Assembly (NCBI RefSeq): GCF_002836715.1
Contig: NZ_PJAT01000040.1
Coordinates: forward strand, 1 to 64,000
Source of the DNA: Psychrobacter sp. 4Dc
Lineage (GTDB): Bacteria; Pseudomonadota; Gammaproteobacteria; Pseudomonadales; Moraxellaceae
DNA: 64,000 bases
Direction: 5' to 3'
Every line of letters starts with the position of its first letter. Position 1 is the first letter of the stretch. Shown in pieces: positions 27,975-38,411 of this stretch. The position numbers and the translations under genes are program-made. Under the pieces are notes generated by a model that searched no databases, was not told where the DNA came from, and saw only the letters and a program-made list of their open reading frames with translations.

Positions 27975-29251
27975 CCATATTTTCTACTGTTGGCTTATTT
28001 ATTGCGCTAAGTTTACTTGTCGCTCTTTTATTGGGTGTTATCACCATTAAGCCGTGGTTAAGAGCACCGCGTTCGCATAGCATGCCTGTGGACAATCAAC
28101 TGCTGGATATCAACGTTGCTGTGTTTCGTGAGCGACTAGCAGAGCTGAAAACAGACAAAGACAGTGGTATCATTGATGACCATCACTATCAAAACCAGAA
28201 GCTTGAGCTTGAACGTCAGCTTTTGGATGCTCAGCGTGAAGTGTCACCAATGGTCACGCCAGGTATCAAAAGCCGATTGATTATTATGGTTTGGGTGCCT
28301 GTATTAACGGCCATGGCATATCTGATGGTCGGTGATCGCACACCTGTATTTGAGCTATGGGCTGCTGAGGACAAAGTCGGTCAAGTGGCAGACGATCTAT
28401 TAACAGGTAGAATCGATCAGCCACCGGCTTGGGCAATTGAAGATGGTAATCAGCTGATTAGTGCCATGCAGACTAACGTCTATCGTCATGCCAGTGACTA
28501 CAATCGCTGGATGCGCCTGTCGGAGCTGTTCTTGTCATTAGAGGCGACTGATTCGGCATTAGAGGCTTTGTCGCGCGCTTATCGTCTATCACCTGATAAC
28601 GAAGAGATTGCGACCACTTATGCGCAGATTAGTTTCTTTGCTAATAAGGGTCAGTTAGATGCCAATAGCCGCCGAGTGTTAGAAAACATACTGGCCAAAA
28701 ACCCAGAGCATGAGGGCGCACAAATGCTTATGGCGATGGGTGAAGCCCGTGCTAGTAACTTCGATCAAGCGCAAGGCTGGATTAAACGTTTGCGTGACAG
28801 TATCGCGGCCAAACCAGGCGATCATACGCAAGCGCTATCAAGTCTAGACGAGCTTAGTGCTAATGTGGTTATGCAGCAGCAGCAAGCCTCTGAAGGCGTC
28901 GAAGTGACCGTTAAAATAAATGCTAGTCTGTTACCATTGGTAAAAGCTGACGATACGCTATTTGTAGCGATACGTGACGTGAAAGGTGGTCCACCATTTG
29001 CGGCTAAGCGTCTACCAATTAGCAATATCAAACAAGGCGAAGCAGTTATTAGCCTAAGTGATCTTGATGCTATGATGCCAGAACGTACCCTAGGATCGGC
29101 TCGTTCTGATAAAGTGCAGCTAGCGGTCATCGCTCGTATCAGTCATAGTGGCAATGCTACCGCAGAGTCAGGCGACCTTTCGGGCAATCCAGTGGTTATC
29201 AGCGCAGAACAAAATCAGGTCAACGTGGAAATCAATCAACAAGTGCCATAG
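27971..29251 (+). CDS. ccmI: Cytochrome c maturation protein CcmI (TPR)
   Basis: CcmI is a membrane-anchored TPR protein that presents apocytochrome c to CcmFH. The 426-residue protein has two membrane helices (FIALSLLVALLLGVITI and LIIMVWVPVLTAMAYLMV) flanking a basic cytoplasmic loop (NVAVFRERLAELKTDKDSG). Periplasmic TPR-like helices follow (about 170-290), then a beta-rich C-terminal domain (VEVTVKINASLLPLVKADD; PPFAAKRLPISN). It overlaps ccmH by 4 bp (ATGA), so ccmFGHI form one transcript. Confidence 0.92.
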   Translation: MTIFSTVGLFIALSLLVALLLGVITIKPWLRAPRSHSMPVDNQLLDINVAVFRERLAELKTDKDSGIIDDHHYQNQKLELERQLLDAQREVSPMVTPGIKSRLIIMVWVPVLTAMAYLMVGDRTPVFELWAAEDKVGQVADDLLTGRIDQPPAWAIEDGNQLISAMQTNVYRHASDYNRWMRLSELFLSLEATDSALEALSRAYRLSPDNEEIATTYAQISFFANKGQLDANSRRVLENILAKNPEHEGAQMLMAMGEARASNFDQAQGWIKRLRDSIAAKPGDHTQALSSLDELSANVVMQQQQASEGVEVTVKINASLLPLVKADDTLFVAIRDVKGGPPFAAKRLPISNIKQGEAVISLSDLDAMMPERTLGSARSDKVQLAVIARISHSGNATAESGDLSGNPVVISAEQNQVNVEINQQVP

Positions 29252-30239
<988 letters not shown>

Positions 30240-30287
30240 TTATCGATGTTAGCTAAGTAATTTAGCCAGTCGATGTAGTCGTTGAAG

Positions 30288-30313
30288 ACCCTGTTTAATA
30301 GCAGGGTTTTTTT
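30288..30313 (+). terminator. Terminator of adk
   Basis: ACCCTG (30288-30293) pairs with CAGGGT (30302-30307), followed by seven Ts. Confidence 0.88.
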
Positions 30314-30350
30314 ATGACCAATGATTTTACGCCTCATAAAAAACACCCAC

Positions 30351-30383
30351 AAAAAAACCGCTTACTCATTATAAGTAAACGGT
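30351..30383 (-). terminator. Terminator of secB
   Basis: On the minus strand ACCGTTTACT pairs with AGTAAGCGGT, followed by seven Ts, 50 bp after the secB stop. Confidence 0.85.
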
Positions 30384-30432
30384 CTTTCATCAAATATACG
30401 ATTCGTAGAGCTCATATATTTTTGGTTAGCGC

Positions 30433-30885
30433 TTAAGCATTACCTTGAGCATCAACTTGTGCTTGCTGCTGGCTCTGTGCATACGCTTGATCAAAGTTCA
30501 CAGGTGCTAGTAGCAATTGTGGGAAGCTACCACGCGTCACGATGTCACTGATGACTTCACGAGCATATGGGAACAAAACGTTAGGGCAGTATGCGCCTAG
30601 GATTTGACCGATTTGATCTTCTGGAATGTCTTTTAGTAAGAAGATACCTGCTTGATGCACTTCAGCGATAAATGCGGCTTCTTCCGCATTTTTGGCAGTA
30701 ACGCTTACAGTTAAGATGATTTGATAATGATCGTCATCTAGTTTTTCAGCGTTGCTAGACAAATTGATATCAAGCTCTGGGTTCCACTCTTTGGTGAATA
30801 CGCTAGCGCCTGGGACTTCAAGCGACATGTCTTTTACGTAGATGCGTTCTAGTGCCAATTGTGGTTGTGCTTGTTCTTCAGCCAT
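30433..30885 (-). CDS. secB: Protein-export chaperone SecB
   Basis: SecB is the tetrameric cytosolic chaperone that holds preproteins unfolded and passes them to SecA. The 150-residue protein shows [16 protein letters not shown], then [15 protein letters not shown] and [37 protein letters not shown] also matches the SecB fold. It ends with a short Gln/Ala tail. It is the last gene of the conserved rhodanese-grxC-secB order, but 190 bp and a long hairpin separate it from grxC. Confidence 0.97.
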   Translation of the reverse strand: MAEEQAQPQLALERIYVKDMSLEVPGASVFTKEWNPELDINLSSNAEKLDDDHYQIILTVSVTAKNAEEAAFIAEVHQAGIFLLKDIPEDQIGQILGAYCPNVLFPYAREVISDIVTRGSFPQLLLAPVNFDQAYAQSQQQAQVDAQGNA

Positions 30886-31028
30886 GGTAAATCCTCTAAA
30901 ATTAAATCAAATGATTGGGCAAATCGTCATTTTAATAAACGTTCATTGTAATATAAATCGAGACTATTTTTTGGTATTGTCTCGATATTTTTTATCATTA
31001 CTTCTTACTGCTCTATTAAAACCTGCCA

Positions 31029-31060
31029 CTGTCTGTCTTTACATAAGTAAAGACAGACAG
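31029..31060. repeat. Perfect 14-bp inverted repeat between grxC and secB
   Basis: CTGTCTGTCTTTAC (31029-31042) and its exact complement (31047-31060) flank an ATAA loop, 18 bp beyond the grxC stop. No T-run follows on either strand, so it is not a canonical terminator. It could stabilise the grxC transcript end, attenuate read-through to secB, or be a protein site. Confidence 0.8.
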
Positions 31061-31077
31061 TAAAGAAAGATAGCAGA

Positions 31078-31341
31078 TTAACCTGCCAATAGCTCGTCAA
31101 GTTTGCCTTGCTGGTTCATTTGGTTGAGCTCATCAAAACCACCGACAAAGGTTTCACCAACGAAGATTTGCGGCACAGTGCGGTAATTATTGGTTTTTTT
31201 CATTAACGCTTGGCGCTCTTCGCTGCTCATATCATGCATGCCGATTTCTTCATAATCAACGCCTTTGGTTTTTAGTAGTTGTTTGGCGTTTGAGCAGTAT
31301 GGGCAGATAGGGGTAGTGTAAACTTTTACAGATACAGTCAT
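31078..31341 (-). CDS. grxC: Glutaredoxin 3
   Basis: GrxC reduces protein disulfides and glutathione adducts using glutathione. The 87-residue protein has the dithiol CPYC (Cys13, Cys16) in TTPICPYCSNAK. The glutathione-binding stretch TVPQIFVGETFVGGFDEL contains the cis-proline and GG turn. Length is standard. It lies between the membrane rhodanese gene and secB, a linkage seen widely in gammaproteobacteria. Confidence 0.97.
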   Translation of the reverse strand: MTVSVKVYTTPICPYCSNAKQLLKTKGVDYEEIGMHDMSSEERQALMKKTNNYRTVPQIFVGETFVGGFDELNQMNQQGKLDELLAG

Positions 31342-31571
31342 GATAAATCCTTATTTATAAATTTATGAGATAACAAACGTATTATAAAGAGCATGATAAA
31401 TTATCATAGTCTAAGCGTTGGTATAGTCTGTTATCAACGAGTAAAGTACAAATGCATTCGGTGATGCTCATTACTAAAGTGGGGATGGGCATGACAAATT
31501 CAAGCCGTTTTGGCTCAAAACGTCCTTTAGTGCTATAAAACATGATAAATAGAATATAAAAAATAAACCAC
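31342..31571. other. Intergenic stretch upstream of grxC
   Basis: This 230-bp stretch between grxC and the rhodanese terminator probably holds a grxC promoter. No convincing gene is present. Confidence 0.4.
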
Positions 31572-31605
31572 AAAAAAAGACACCTGATAAAAAGGTGTCT
31601 TTTTT
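31572..31605 (-). terminator. Terminator of the rhodanese gene
   Basis: AGACACCT (31578-31585) pairs with AGGTGTCT (31593-31600). On the minus strand the stem is followed by seven Ts. Confidence 0.85.
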
Positions 31606-31691
31606 ATAGAGCTGATAATGTTAGTCAGGTCGCATAAACGTCAGCTAAGCGATGTGTATAAATGCTTTATTTAAGCGCCTATACAAGTCTA

Positions 31692-32147
31692 TTACTTGCT
31701 TAGACTTGGTTTTGTTTTACCTTTAGCCTTTGCTTTGGCGTCTTTTACACCAACCAATGGCATGCCAGCGCCTTGCCAGCCGCCAATACCGCCCTCTAAG
31801 CGATAGACACTATCTTTACCAATCATCTGAATCGCAGCGCCTGCTTGGACGCCCATGTCGCAGATGATAATCACTGGCTGCTCAATCGCGCGAATCTCTT
31901 CTAAGCGGTCTTTAAGGTCAGTGAACGGTATGTTACGGCTGCCTTGAATATAGCCTGATTCAAACTTCTTCTTAGCGCGAATATCGATAAGTTGCGCGTT
32001 TTGAGAATTGACCATCATGCCAAGCGTGTTAGGCGATATTTTTCTACCGCTACGTTTGTTTTCAATCGTAAAAAACAGTATAGCAAGTACGGCTAATATA
32101 CCAAATAAAAACGGGTGGTTGCCCACAAATTCCAGCGCACGATCCAA
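31692..32147 (-). CDS. Membrane-anchored rhodanese-like sulfurtransferase (YibN-like)
   Basis: This 151-residue protein has one N-terminal membrane helix (FLFGILAVLAILFFTI) and a rhodanese domain. Its active-site loop is CDMGVQAG, with Cys96 as the persulfide-carrying residue. LIDIRAKKKFESGYIQGSRN is the CH2A-type block. The start is probably a TTG at 32147, because GGAGG at 32154-32158 is ideally placed; a farther TTG at 32198 has no ribosome site. The tail is Lys-rich (AKAKAKGKTKPSLSK). Position before grxC and secB matches YibN. Its precise sulfur acceptor is unknown. Confidence 0.88.
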   Translation of the reverse strand: MDRALEFVGNHPFLFGILAVLAILFFTIENKRSGRKISPNTLGMMVNSQNAQLIDIRAKKKFESGYIQGSRNIPFTDLKDRLEEIRAIEQPVIIICDMGVQAGAAIQMIGKDSVYRLEGGIGGWQGAGMPLVGVKDAKAKAKGKTKPSLSK

Positions 32148-32368
32148 ACCATACCTCCAAAAAAATAAGTGTTCTATTAAGCTGAGAAGACAGCCCAATG
32201 ATAGTGAACAAGGCGCTATTATACCGATAAGGTCATCTATAGTAAACGGGCGATGACATGGGCAATAATTGGGCGGTTATTGTACTTATCTATGGAGCTT
32301 CTCAGCCTAATAAAAATATCCACTCACAATACCGCTTTTAATTAAAACGGACACTAACAAGCCAAATA

Positions 32369-33472
32369 TTAATAAGGCTTAGTATCTGCCTCTTCTCGTA
32401 GCGTGACGAGGTTTTCAACACGGCGCTGCAATACCTCACCATCAGCTACTGCTTGCCATAGTGCGCAGCCTTTGCTGTTGTGAGTATGGCGACAGTCACG
32501 GAATTGGCAACCGCTGGCCAATGGTGCTAGCTCAACGAAGCCCGAAATAATATCATCAGGGGTAAGATGCCAAATGCCATATTCACGAATCCCTGGTGTA
32601 TCGACGATACCGCCTTGAGTGAGATCTTCTGGATTGAATGGTAATAGTCGGCTAGTTGTCGTGGTGTGCTGACCGAGCTTAGAGTTTTGCGAAATGATAT
32701 TGACGCTCTGTCCAGAGTCAGGCAGAAGGGCATTGATTAAGCTGCTTTTGCCGACACCAGATTGACCCGCGAAGATCACCAGCTTTTTATCTATATAGCG
32801 TTTTAGCTCATCCAGTCCTTCTTGCTCATCGCTCTCAGCGATATTTTCAGGGCAATCGACCGAAGTCAGAACGCTTTCATAACCGAGCGCGGCATATTGT
32901 GCCAATAACTCATTGGTATCCACGCCGTTCTCTTCTGCCAATAAATCGGCTTTGTTGAGTACCAATAGTGGTTTGACACCTGCATGATGGCATACCACAA
33001 GATAGCGATCGATCAACGTTGGCGCGGCGGCAGGTAATGGTGCAAAAACAATCGCCAAAATATCGACATTGGCGGCAACAGGTTTGAGCTTATGATAGCG
33101 GTCAGGACGAGAAACCAGCGATGTACGCGGTTTGACCGCTTCGATACGTCCAAAGCCAGTATTAGAATCGGCATTCCAGCGTACTTGATCGCCAGCAGCT
33201 AGCATCGGTAGATTGGTACGCACATGACAGCGCCAGATATCATTCAATTCAAGCGTTTGCCAAAACGGCTCAGGATCATCAGGTGCAATCTCTGGCTGCT
33301 CAGGTATGACAGCTGGCAGGCTAGTGACTTGTACTTCTAGTTGCTTACCGTAATGCGCCATGACCACGCCATCCATCAAACTGTCATCAATACTATCTTG
33401 GTTGGACAGTTGCTGCTTGTCGATGCGACGAATCTGTTGTTTAGTCAGTTTGCGTTGCCGGATTAATGCCAT
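32369..33472 (-). CDS. rsgA: Ribosome small-subunit-dependent GTPase A
   Basis: RsgA is a circularly permuted GTPase that checks late 30S assembly. The 367-residue protein has an OB-fold N-terminal domain, then GTPase motifs in permuted order. These are LNKADLL (G4), the P-loop GQSGVGKSSLINALLP (G1) and DTPGIREYG (G3). A C-terminal zinc knuckle has CQFRDCRHTHNSKGC. The ATG at 33472 (MALIRQRKL) matches the usual family start; a TTG or ATG farther upstream would add 19 residues. It is divergent from orn, as in E. coli. Confidence 0.94.
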   Translation of the reverse strand: MALIRQRKLTKQQIRRIDKQQLSNQDSIDDSLMDGVVMAHYGKQLEVQVTSLPAVIPEQPEIAPDDPEPFWQTLELNDIWRCHVRTNLPMLAAGDQVRWNADSNTGFGRIEAVKPRTSLVSRPDRYHKLKPVAANVDILAIVFAPLPAAAPTLIDRYLVVCHHAGVKPLLVLNKADLLAEENGVDTNELLAQYAALGYESVLTSVDCPENIAESDEQEGLDELKRYIDKKLVIFAGQSGVGKSSLINALLPDSGQSVNIISQNSKLGQHTTTTSRLLPFNPEDLTQGGIVDTPGIREYGIWHLTPDDIISGFVELAPLASGCQFRDCRHTHNSKGCALWQAVADGEVLQRRVENLVTLREEADTKPY

Positions 33473-33702
33473 GGGTTTTTGACCTATTATAAAAATATTG
33501 CTAAGTGTAGCGTGAAAATTTGCTAACATACAGCCTAAAGCGTCTGCGGCAGACAGTGGTTTTGTAATATTTTGGCTGCTTGCTAGATTTTTTGAATCAA
33601 TCAGTGCATGAAAAACCTGCTTGAATATGAGTATTCAACCGTAATACGCTTTTTAAATTATGTTTAAAACTGCCACAAAATTTAATGACCATAGGATATT
33701 GT

Positions 33703-34290
33703 ATGACTACCGGTGACCATCCCAATAAGATTAAAATCAAAAATCAAGGCAAAAAAGGGCTGGTATGGATTGATTTAGAAATGACCGGACTTGATACCTT
33801 AAACGATGAGATTATCGAGATTGCTACTGTCGTTACTGACGAAGATTTGAATGTACTTGCTGAAGGACCTGTATTCGCTATCAAGGTATCGGATCAAGTC
33901 TTGAATAAGATGGATGACTGGAATACCAAGCAGCATGGTCAATCAGGATTGGTCGATCGTGTACGTCGTAGTACGGTGACATTGGCAGAAGCCGAAGCTG
34001 AGACCATCAAGTTCCTAAACAAATGGGTTGATAGTGGTAAGTCGCCAATGTGCGGTAACTCTATTTGCCAAGATCGTCGATTTATGGCGCGTCAAATGCC
34101 AGAGCTTGAGCGGTTTTTCCATTATCGCAATCTTGATGTGTCGTCTATCAAAGAGCTTTGTTTCCGCTGGCGTCCTGATATCTTAAAGAATTTTGAAAAA
34201 GGTGGCAGTCATTTAGCCTTAGATGATATTCGTGACTCTATCCGTGAGCTAAAGCACTATCGTCAGCATTTCTTTAAGCTAATACCTTAA
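33703..34290 (+). CDS. orn: Oligoribonuclease
   Basis: Orn is the 3'-5' exoribonuclease that degrades 2-5-nt RNAs, including pGpG. The 195-residue DEDDh enzyme shows [10 protein letters not shown] (first Asp-Glu pair) and [20 protein letters not shown]. The C-terminal [17 protein letters not shown] carries the catalytic His and Asp. The ATG at 33703 is chosen because AGGA at 33693-33696 is well spaced; an ATG at 33685 is possible. Divergent from rsgA. Confidence 0.96.
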   Translation: MTTGDHPNKIKIKNQGKKGLVWIDLEMTGLDTLNDEIIEIATVVTDEDLNVLAEGPVFAIKVSDQVLNKMDDWNTKQHGQSGLVDRVRRSTVTLAEAEAETIKFLNKWVDSGKSPMCGNSICQDRRFMARQMPELERFFHYRNLDVSSIKELCFRWRPDILKNFEKGGSHLALDDIRDSIRELKHYRQHFFKLIP

Positions 34291-34348
34291 AAAGCTAGCA
34301 AGCGGTAAGCTATTTAAAAGTGTAGTAAAAGAATTGTAGTAAAAAATA

Positions 34349-34382
34349 AAAAGGGTCTGTTGATATTTCAACAGACCCTTTT
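34349..34382. terminator. Bidirectional terminator between orn and lpxH
   Basis: A perfect stem, AAGGGTCTGTTGA with TCAACAGACCCTT, has A- and T-rich flanks suited to both converging genes. Confidence 0.92.
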
Positions 34383-34409
34383 GTTTTTTAGATAGGTTCA
34401 ACGATCAAG

Positions 34410-35309
34410 TCAAACAAGCATTGTAAACTCAAACAATCCAAACTCGGCATCATTACTGCTTAAATCGTTACTACTAAAACCGTCATTTGAATGCTGGTCA
34501 TCTGTCACTGCGCCAATCACAGCACTGACTTTCGGCTGGCGAGTGTCTTTATCTAATAATCGCCAGTCGCCAAGCACGTAGCGCTTTTTATCAGCCGTCG
34601 CCTGATGAATGTCTGGACGATGAGTATGTCCGTGTAATAATGCATCGCTAGTAGTAATGGCTTGACGTACAGCTTTATCATTCACATCCATGATATGAGC
34701 AGCTTTATGAGCATTATTCTGCTGGCTTCGTTGACGCATATTATCTGCGATGGCTAAGCGTTTTTCTAATGACTTGTTAAGCAAATACCACTGAGTTAGG
34801 CGGTTACGCATAATTTTGCGAAAGAACTGATATTTTTTATCATCAGTACAGAGCGCATCACCGTGCTCTAAGCGATAATTCTGTTGGCCAATAGGCAAAG
34901 TATACGGCTCGCTGATTAGCTCACCGCCGAACAGATTGCAAAATGGCTGACCCAATAAAAAATCACGGTTACCGTGCATGACCAATATCTCACAGCCATT
35001 GATACGTAGCTGCTTGAGTTTGGTGATAAGCGGGGTTAGCCAATGTTTTTTTTGTTCATCCTCTGACTGCTCATCTTTTGAATCCTTCTCTTTCGATAGG
35101 GAAAAATAGGTATCATCACCTAGCCACACCTCAAACCAATCACCCAATATAAAGAGGCGTTTGAGCGCGGGCAGAGCAAGACAGTCATCGAGCAGCGCCA
35201 AAAAAGCCTGCACTAAGGCAGGCTCCTGAGGCGATAAATGCAAATCGCTAATTAATACTTGCCGCACTTGATGAGGGCGGGTCGTGATTAAGTGATTAAA
35301 AGGTTGCAT
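34410..35309 (-). CDS. lpxH: UDP-2,3-diacylglucosamine diphosphatase
   Basis: LpxH cleaves UDP-2,3-diacylglucosamine to lipid X in lipid A synthesis at the inner membrane face. The calcineurin-like metal motifs are all present: ISDLHLS, GDWFEVWLGDD, HGNRDFLLG, EHGDALCTDD and HGHTHRP. GAGGA precedes the ATG. At 299 residues it is some 55 longer than the E. coli enzyme. The extra comes from a charged insertion (SKEKDSKDEQSEDEQKK, about 92-108) and a Ser/Asp/Asn-rich C-terminal stretch. It lies downstream of ppiB in a conserved pairing. Confidence 0.94.
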   Translation of the reverse strand: MQPFNHLITTRPHQVRQVLISDLHLSPQEPALVQAFLALLDDCLALPALKRLFILGDWFEVWLGDDTYFSLSKEKDSKDEQSEDEQKKHWLTPLITKLKQLRINGCEILVMHGNRDFLLGQPFCNLFGGELISEPYTLPIGQQNYRLEHGDALCTDDKKYQFFRKIMRNRLTQWYLLNKSLEKRLAIADNMRQRSQQNNAHKAAHIMDVNDKAVRQAITTSDALLHGHTHRPDIHQATADKKRYVLGDWRLLDKDTRQPKVSAVIGAVTDDQHSNDGFSSNDLSSNDAEFGLFEFTMLV

Positions 35310-35431
35310 TTATCTTGGTCCTCGTGACTTATCGTATGCGAGCATGATTTAATAGACTCTACTAGAAAATGCTCGCTCATTCACAGCTATCGCTAAGTAA
35401 CTATTACTGAATAGCTGCTATTAAATAACTA

Positions 35432-35947
35432 CTACTGAGTAATGATGGTTGCTGAGTTGATAACAACTGGCTCTTTTGGCACATCAGCATGCATACCGAA
35501 ACGACCAGTTGGTACGCTGCGCATTTTTTCGATAACGTCCATACCGCTTGTTACTTTACCAAATACGGTGTAACCCCAACCTTGCATATTTTTGCCAGAG
35601 TGGTTTAGGAAGTCGTTGTCTTTTACGTTGATGAAGAACTGGCTAGTCGCTGAATGCGGATCTTGGGTACGCGCCATTGCGATAGTACCTTTGTCATTTT
35701 TCAGGCCGTTGTCAGCTTCGTTTTCGATAGGCGCGTTGGTTGGTTTTTCATTCATCTCAGCGTCCATTCCGCCGCCTTGAATCATGAAACCATCAATGAT
35801 TCGATGGAAAATTGTACCGTCATACTGACCAGATTTTACGTAGTTTAAAAAGTTTTCTACGGTTTTTGGTGCTTTTTCTTCGTTGAGTTCGATAACGATC
35901 GCACCCATATTAGTTTCAAGTTCTACTACTGGTGGCATGTCTACCAT
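35432..35947 (-). CDS. ppiB: Cyclophilin-type peptidyl-prolyl cis-trans isomerase, cytosolic
   Basis: PpiB catalyses cis-trans isomerisation of prolyl bonds. The 171-residue single-domain cyclophilin shows [17 protein letters not shown] (catalytic Arg in FHRII), then [20 protein letters not shown] and [19 protein letters not shown]. There is no signal peptide, so it should be cytosolic. AAGGAA is well placed before the ATG. It lies just upstream of lpxH on the same strand and divergent from glnS. Confidence 0.95.
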   Translation of the reverse strand: MVDMPPVVELETNMGAIVIELNEEKAPKTVENFLNYVKSGQYDGTIFHRIIDGFMIQGGGMDAEMNEKPTNAPIENEADNGLKNDKGTIAMARTQDPHSATSQFFINVKDNDFLNHSGKNMQGWGYTVFGKVTSGMDVIEKMRSVPTGRFGMHADVPKEPVVINSATIITQ

Positions 35948-36240
35948 GGGATATTCCTTTTTGATTGCAGTGCCTTAAATAGCACTATTGTGAGTGGTGG
36001 TTAAAAAGTTACGGGTAGTCTAACGGCTTTTTTATCCCGTGTCATGTATCAGGCTGTTAATGCGTTTGCGAAACCTGATAGAATAACGCAACTTTACCCA
36101 TTTTTGACAAATTTTGATAATGCGGTCGCACTATCTAAGTTTTTATATTCTCGTTTTATTTTAGCACTTTAGTTTAAACGTTTCGTGATGCGTGATGGCA
36201 CGCATCATGAACTGACAATTTGCGTTAGGAGCAATGCCCG

Positions 36241-37980
36241 ATGAGTGATCACTCAAGCAACAATGCACAAAAAGACGAAGCAAAAAACGATTTTATTCGT
36301 AATATCATTCGTGACGATGTCAATGCGCAAAAATACCAGCAAATTGTAACGCGCTTTCCGCCTGAGCCAAATGGCTACCTGCATTTAGGTCACGTAAAAT
36401 CTATCTGCTTAAACTTTGGTGTGGCCGAAGAGTTCGGCGGTGTGTGCAACCTGCGTTTTGATGACACCAACCCAACCGCTGAAAAGCAAGATTACATCGA
36501 CAATATTAAGAACGATGTGCAGTGGTTAGGTTTTGAGTGGGCAGGCGAGGCGCATCATGCCTCAGGTTATTTCGATCAGTTGCATGCATGGGCAATTCAG
36601 TTGATTGAGCAAGGCGACGCTTATGTTGATTTGCAAACCCCTGAGCAAATCAAAGAAAACCGCGGCTCATTTAATGAAGCGGGAACGCCTTCACCATATC
36701 GTGATGCCAGTGTTGAAGAAAACCTAGCGCTTTTTAATGATATGAAAGACGGTAAGTACGCTGAAGGAAAGGCTATTTTGCGTGCCAAGATTGATATGGC
36801 TAGCCCAAATATGAACCTACGTGATCCTGTTATCTATCGCGTGATGCATCAAGCGCATCATCAGACTGGTGATAAATGGTGCATCTATCCGATGTATGAT
36901 TTTGCTCATCCACTCTCGGATGCGTTAGAAGGGATTACCCATTCATTATGCACGCTTGAGTTTGAAGATCACCGTCCATTCTATGATTGGGTTATCGAAA
37001 AAATCGGCTTTGACGTGCCGCCGCATCAGTACGAGTTTAGCCGCTTAAATGTGGATCATACATTGACCAGTAAGCGTAAGCTCAAGCAGCTCGTCGATGA
37101 AGGTATCGTGAGCGGTTGGGATGATCCCCGTATGCCGACTGTCGCTGGTATGCGCCGCCGTGGTTATACGCCAGAGGGCTTGCGTGATTTTTGTGAGCGT
37201 GTGGGTGTGACCAAAGCCGATAGCGTGGTTGATTTTCGCTTATTAGAATTCAGCGTCCGTCAATCGTTAGAGACGACAACTGGTCGTGGTATGGCGGTGT
37301 TAAAGCCATTAAAAGTGACGATTACTAACTTTAGCGAGGCGGTCAGCAGTTGGGAGTCGCAAAAAGCCGATAGCGTTAATGCGCGTTTTGACGATGCGAC
37401 GCAGACGCTTTGGTTGACTCAGCCAAAACATCCTAACGTCGATATGGGTGAGCGCGAGATCCCATTTACCGAGACGCTATACATTGATCAAGGTGATTAC
37501 GAGATTGAACCACCAGCAGGTTATAAGCGTCTCTCTCCAGAAAAGCCAGAGATTCGTTTGCGTAACACCTACGTGTTAGCCGTCACTGAACATATCACTG
37601 ATGAAAATGGCAATGTCATCGAGTTAAAAGCAACAATCGATCCTGCCACTCTTGGTAACAATCCTGAAGGCCGCAAGGTCAAAGGCGTGATTCACTGGGT
37701 ATCTGCCAGTCAAGGCGTACCAGCAACCGTACGTATGTATGAGCAGCTATTTAGCGTCGAAGATCCAAGTAGCGTCGCTGACGTCCATCAAGCATTGAAT
37801 TCTAACTCATTAACGGAGCTAAATGCAGTGGTTGAGCCATCTTTGGTCAATGCAGATGCTGGCACGCGCTTCCAGTTTGAGCGTGAAGGTTACTTCATCT
37901 CTGACAGCGAAGATCACAGCACTGATAAGCCAGTATTCAACCAAATCGTTAGCTTACGTGATAGTTATAAGCCAGCTTAA
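36241..37980 (+). CDS. glnS: Glutaminyl-tRNA synthetase
   Basis: GlnS charges tRNA-Gln directly. The 579-residue class I enzyme has PPEPNGYLHLGH (40-51, HIGH motif), then FDDTNPTAEKQDYI and the KMSKS equivalent LTSKRK (275-280). WDDPRMPTVAGMRRRGYTPEGL is the GlnS-specific block that sets it apart from GluRS. The C-terminal anticodon-binding beta-barrels are complete. The first 18 residues are a polar extension. Presence of glnS implies direct glutaminylation. Confidence 0.97.
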   Translation: MSDHSSNNAQKDEAKNDFIRNIIRDDVNAQKYQQIVTRFPPEPNGYLHLGHVKSICLNFGVAEEFGGVCNLRFDDTNPTAEKQDYIDNIKNDVQWLGFEWAGEAHHASGYFDQLHAWAIQLIEQGDAYVDLQTPEQIKENRGSFNEAGTPSPYRDASVEENLALFNDMKDGKYAEGKAILRAKIDMASPNMNLRDPVIYRVMHQAHHQTGDKWCIYPMYDFAHPLSDALEGITHSLCTLEFEDHRPFYDWVIEKIGFDVPPHQYEFSRLNVDHTLTSKRKLKQLVDEGIVSGWDDPRMPTVAGMRRRGYTPEGLRDFCERVGVTKADSVVDFRLLEFSVRQSLETTTGRGMAVLKPLKVTITNFSEAVSSWESQKADSVNARFDDATQTLWLTQPKHPNVDMGEREIPFTETLYIDQGDYEIEPPAGYKRLSPEKPEIRLRNTYVLAVTEHITDENGNVIELKATIDPATLGNNPEGRKVKGVIHWVSASQGVPATVRMYEQLFSVEDPSSVADVHQALNSNSLTELNAVVEPSLVNADAGTRFQFEREGYFISDSEDHSTDKPVFNQIVSLRDSYKPA

Positions 37981-38062
37981 TTTATGTTGGCTTAGTGTTT
38001 AAAAGTATCCTTATCCAAATAGATATTTTGAAATAATACTGAACAATAGTAGTTTGCAAGTT

Positions 38063-38098
38063 AGCCTATTTCTAGTACGCTAGGAATGGGCTTTTTTG
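38063..38098 (+). terminator. Terminator of glnS
   Basis: A 13-bp stem with two or three G-T pairs, 38063-38075 with 38080-38092 around a TACG loop, is followed by six Ts. The rest of 37981-38411 shows no convincing gene. Confidence 0.88.
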
Positions 38099-38411
38099 TG
38101 TGCAGTTATAAAGTTAAGTATGATTATGGTGCGAATTTTGCTTATGGGATGCAGGTATGGTGGTTTAATTATTTATCAAAGCTACTTGTCCATAAAATTC
38201 ATTAAAAGATTTGTCCATCAGCTTAGAGGTAAATGGAATAACCGCATTACAATCCGTCACAAGACATTCATAACCAGTTTGTTAAGATAAAGTCAGTTTT
38301 TACGGATGTGCTTTATGTTATATTTGATAGCTGAGCACGTCGATGACAATAATAGAACGCGAGGCCGACGTGTCGATACAAGCGTTCATTCACATAGCTA
38401 AGGAATAAAGC

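Noticed and set aside
31382-31573. A 63-codon hydrophobic minus-strand frame between the rhodanese gene and grxC
   Set aside because: No ribosome site, AT-driven hydrophobicity and position right after a terminator argue against a gene.
38096-38290. A 64-codon plus-strand frame after glnS
   Set aside because: It begins inside the terminator T-run, has no ribosome site, and its peptide has no recognisable pattern.
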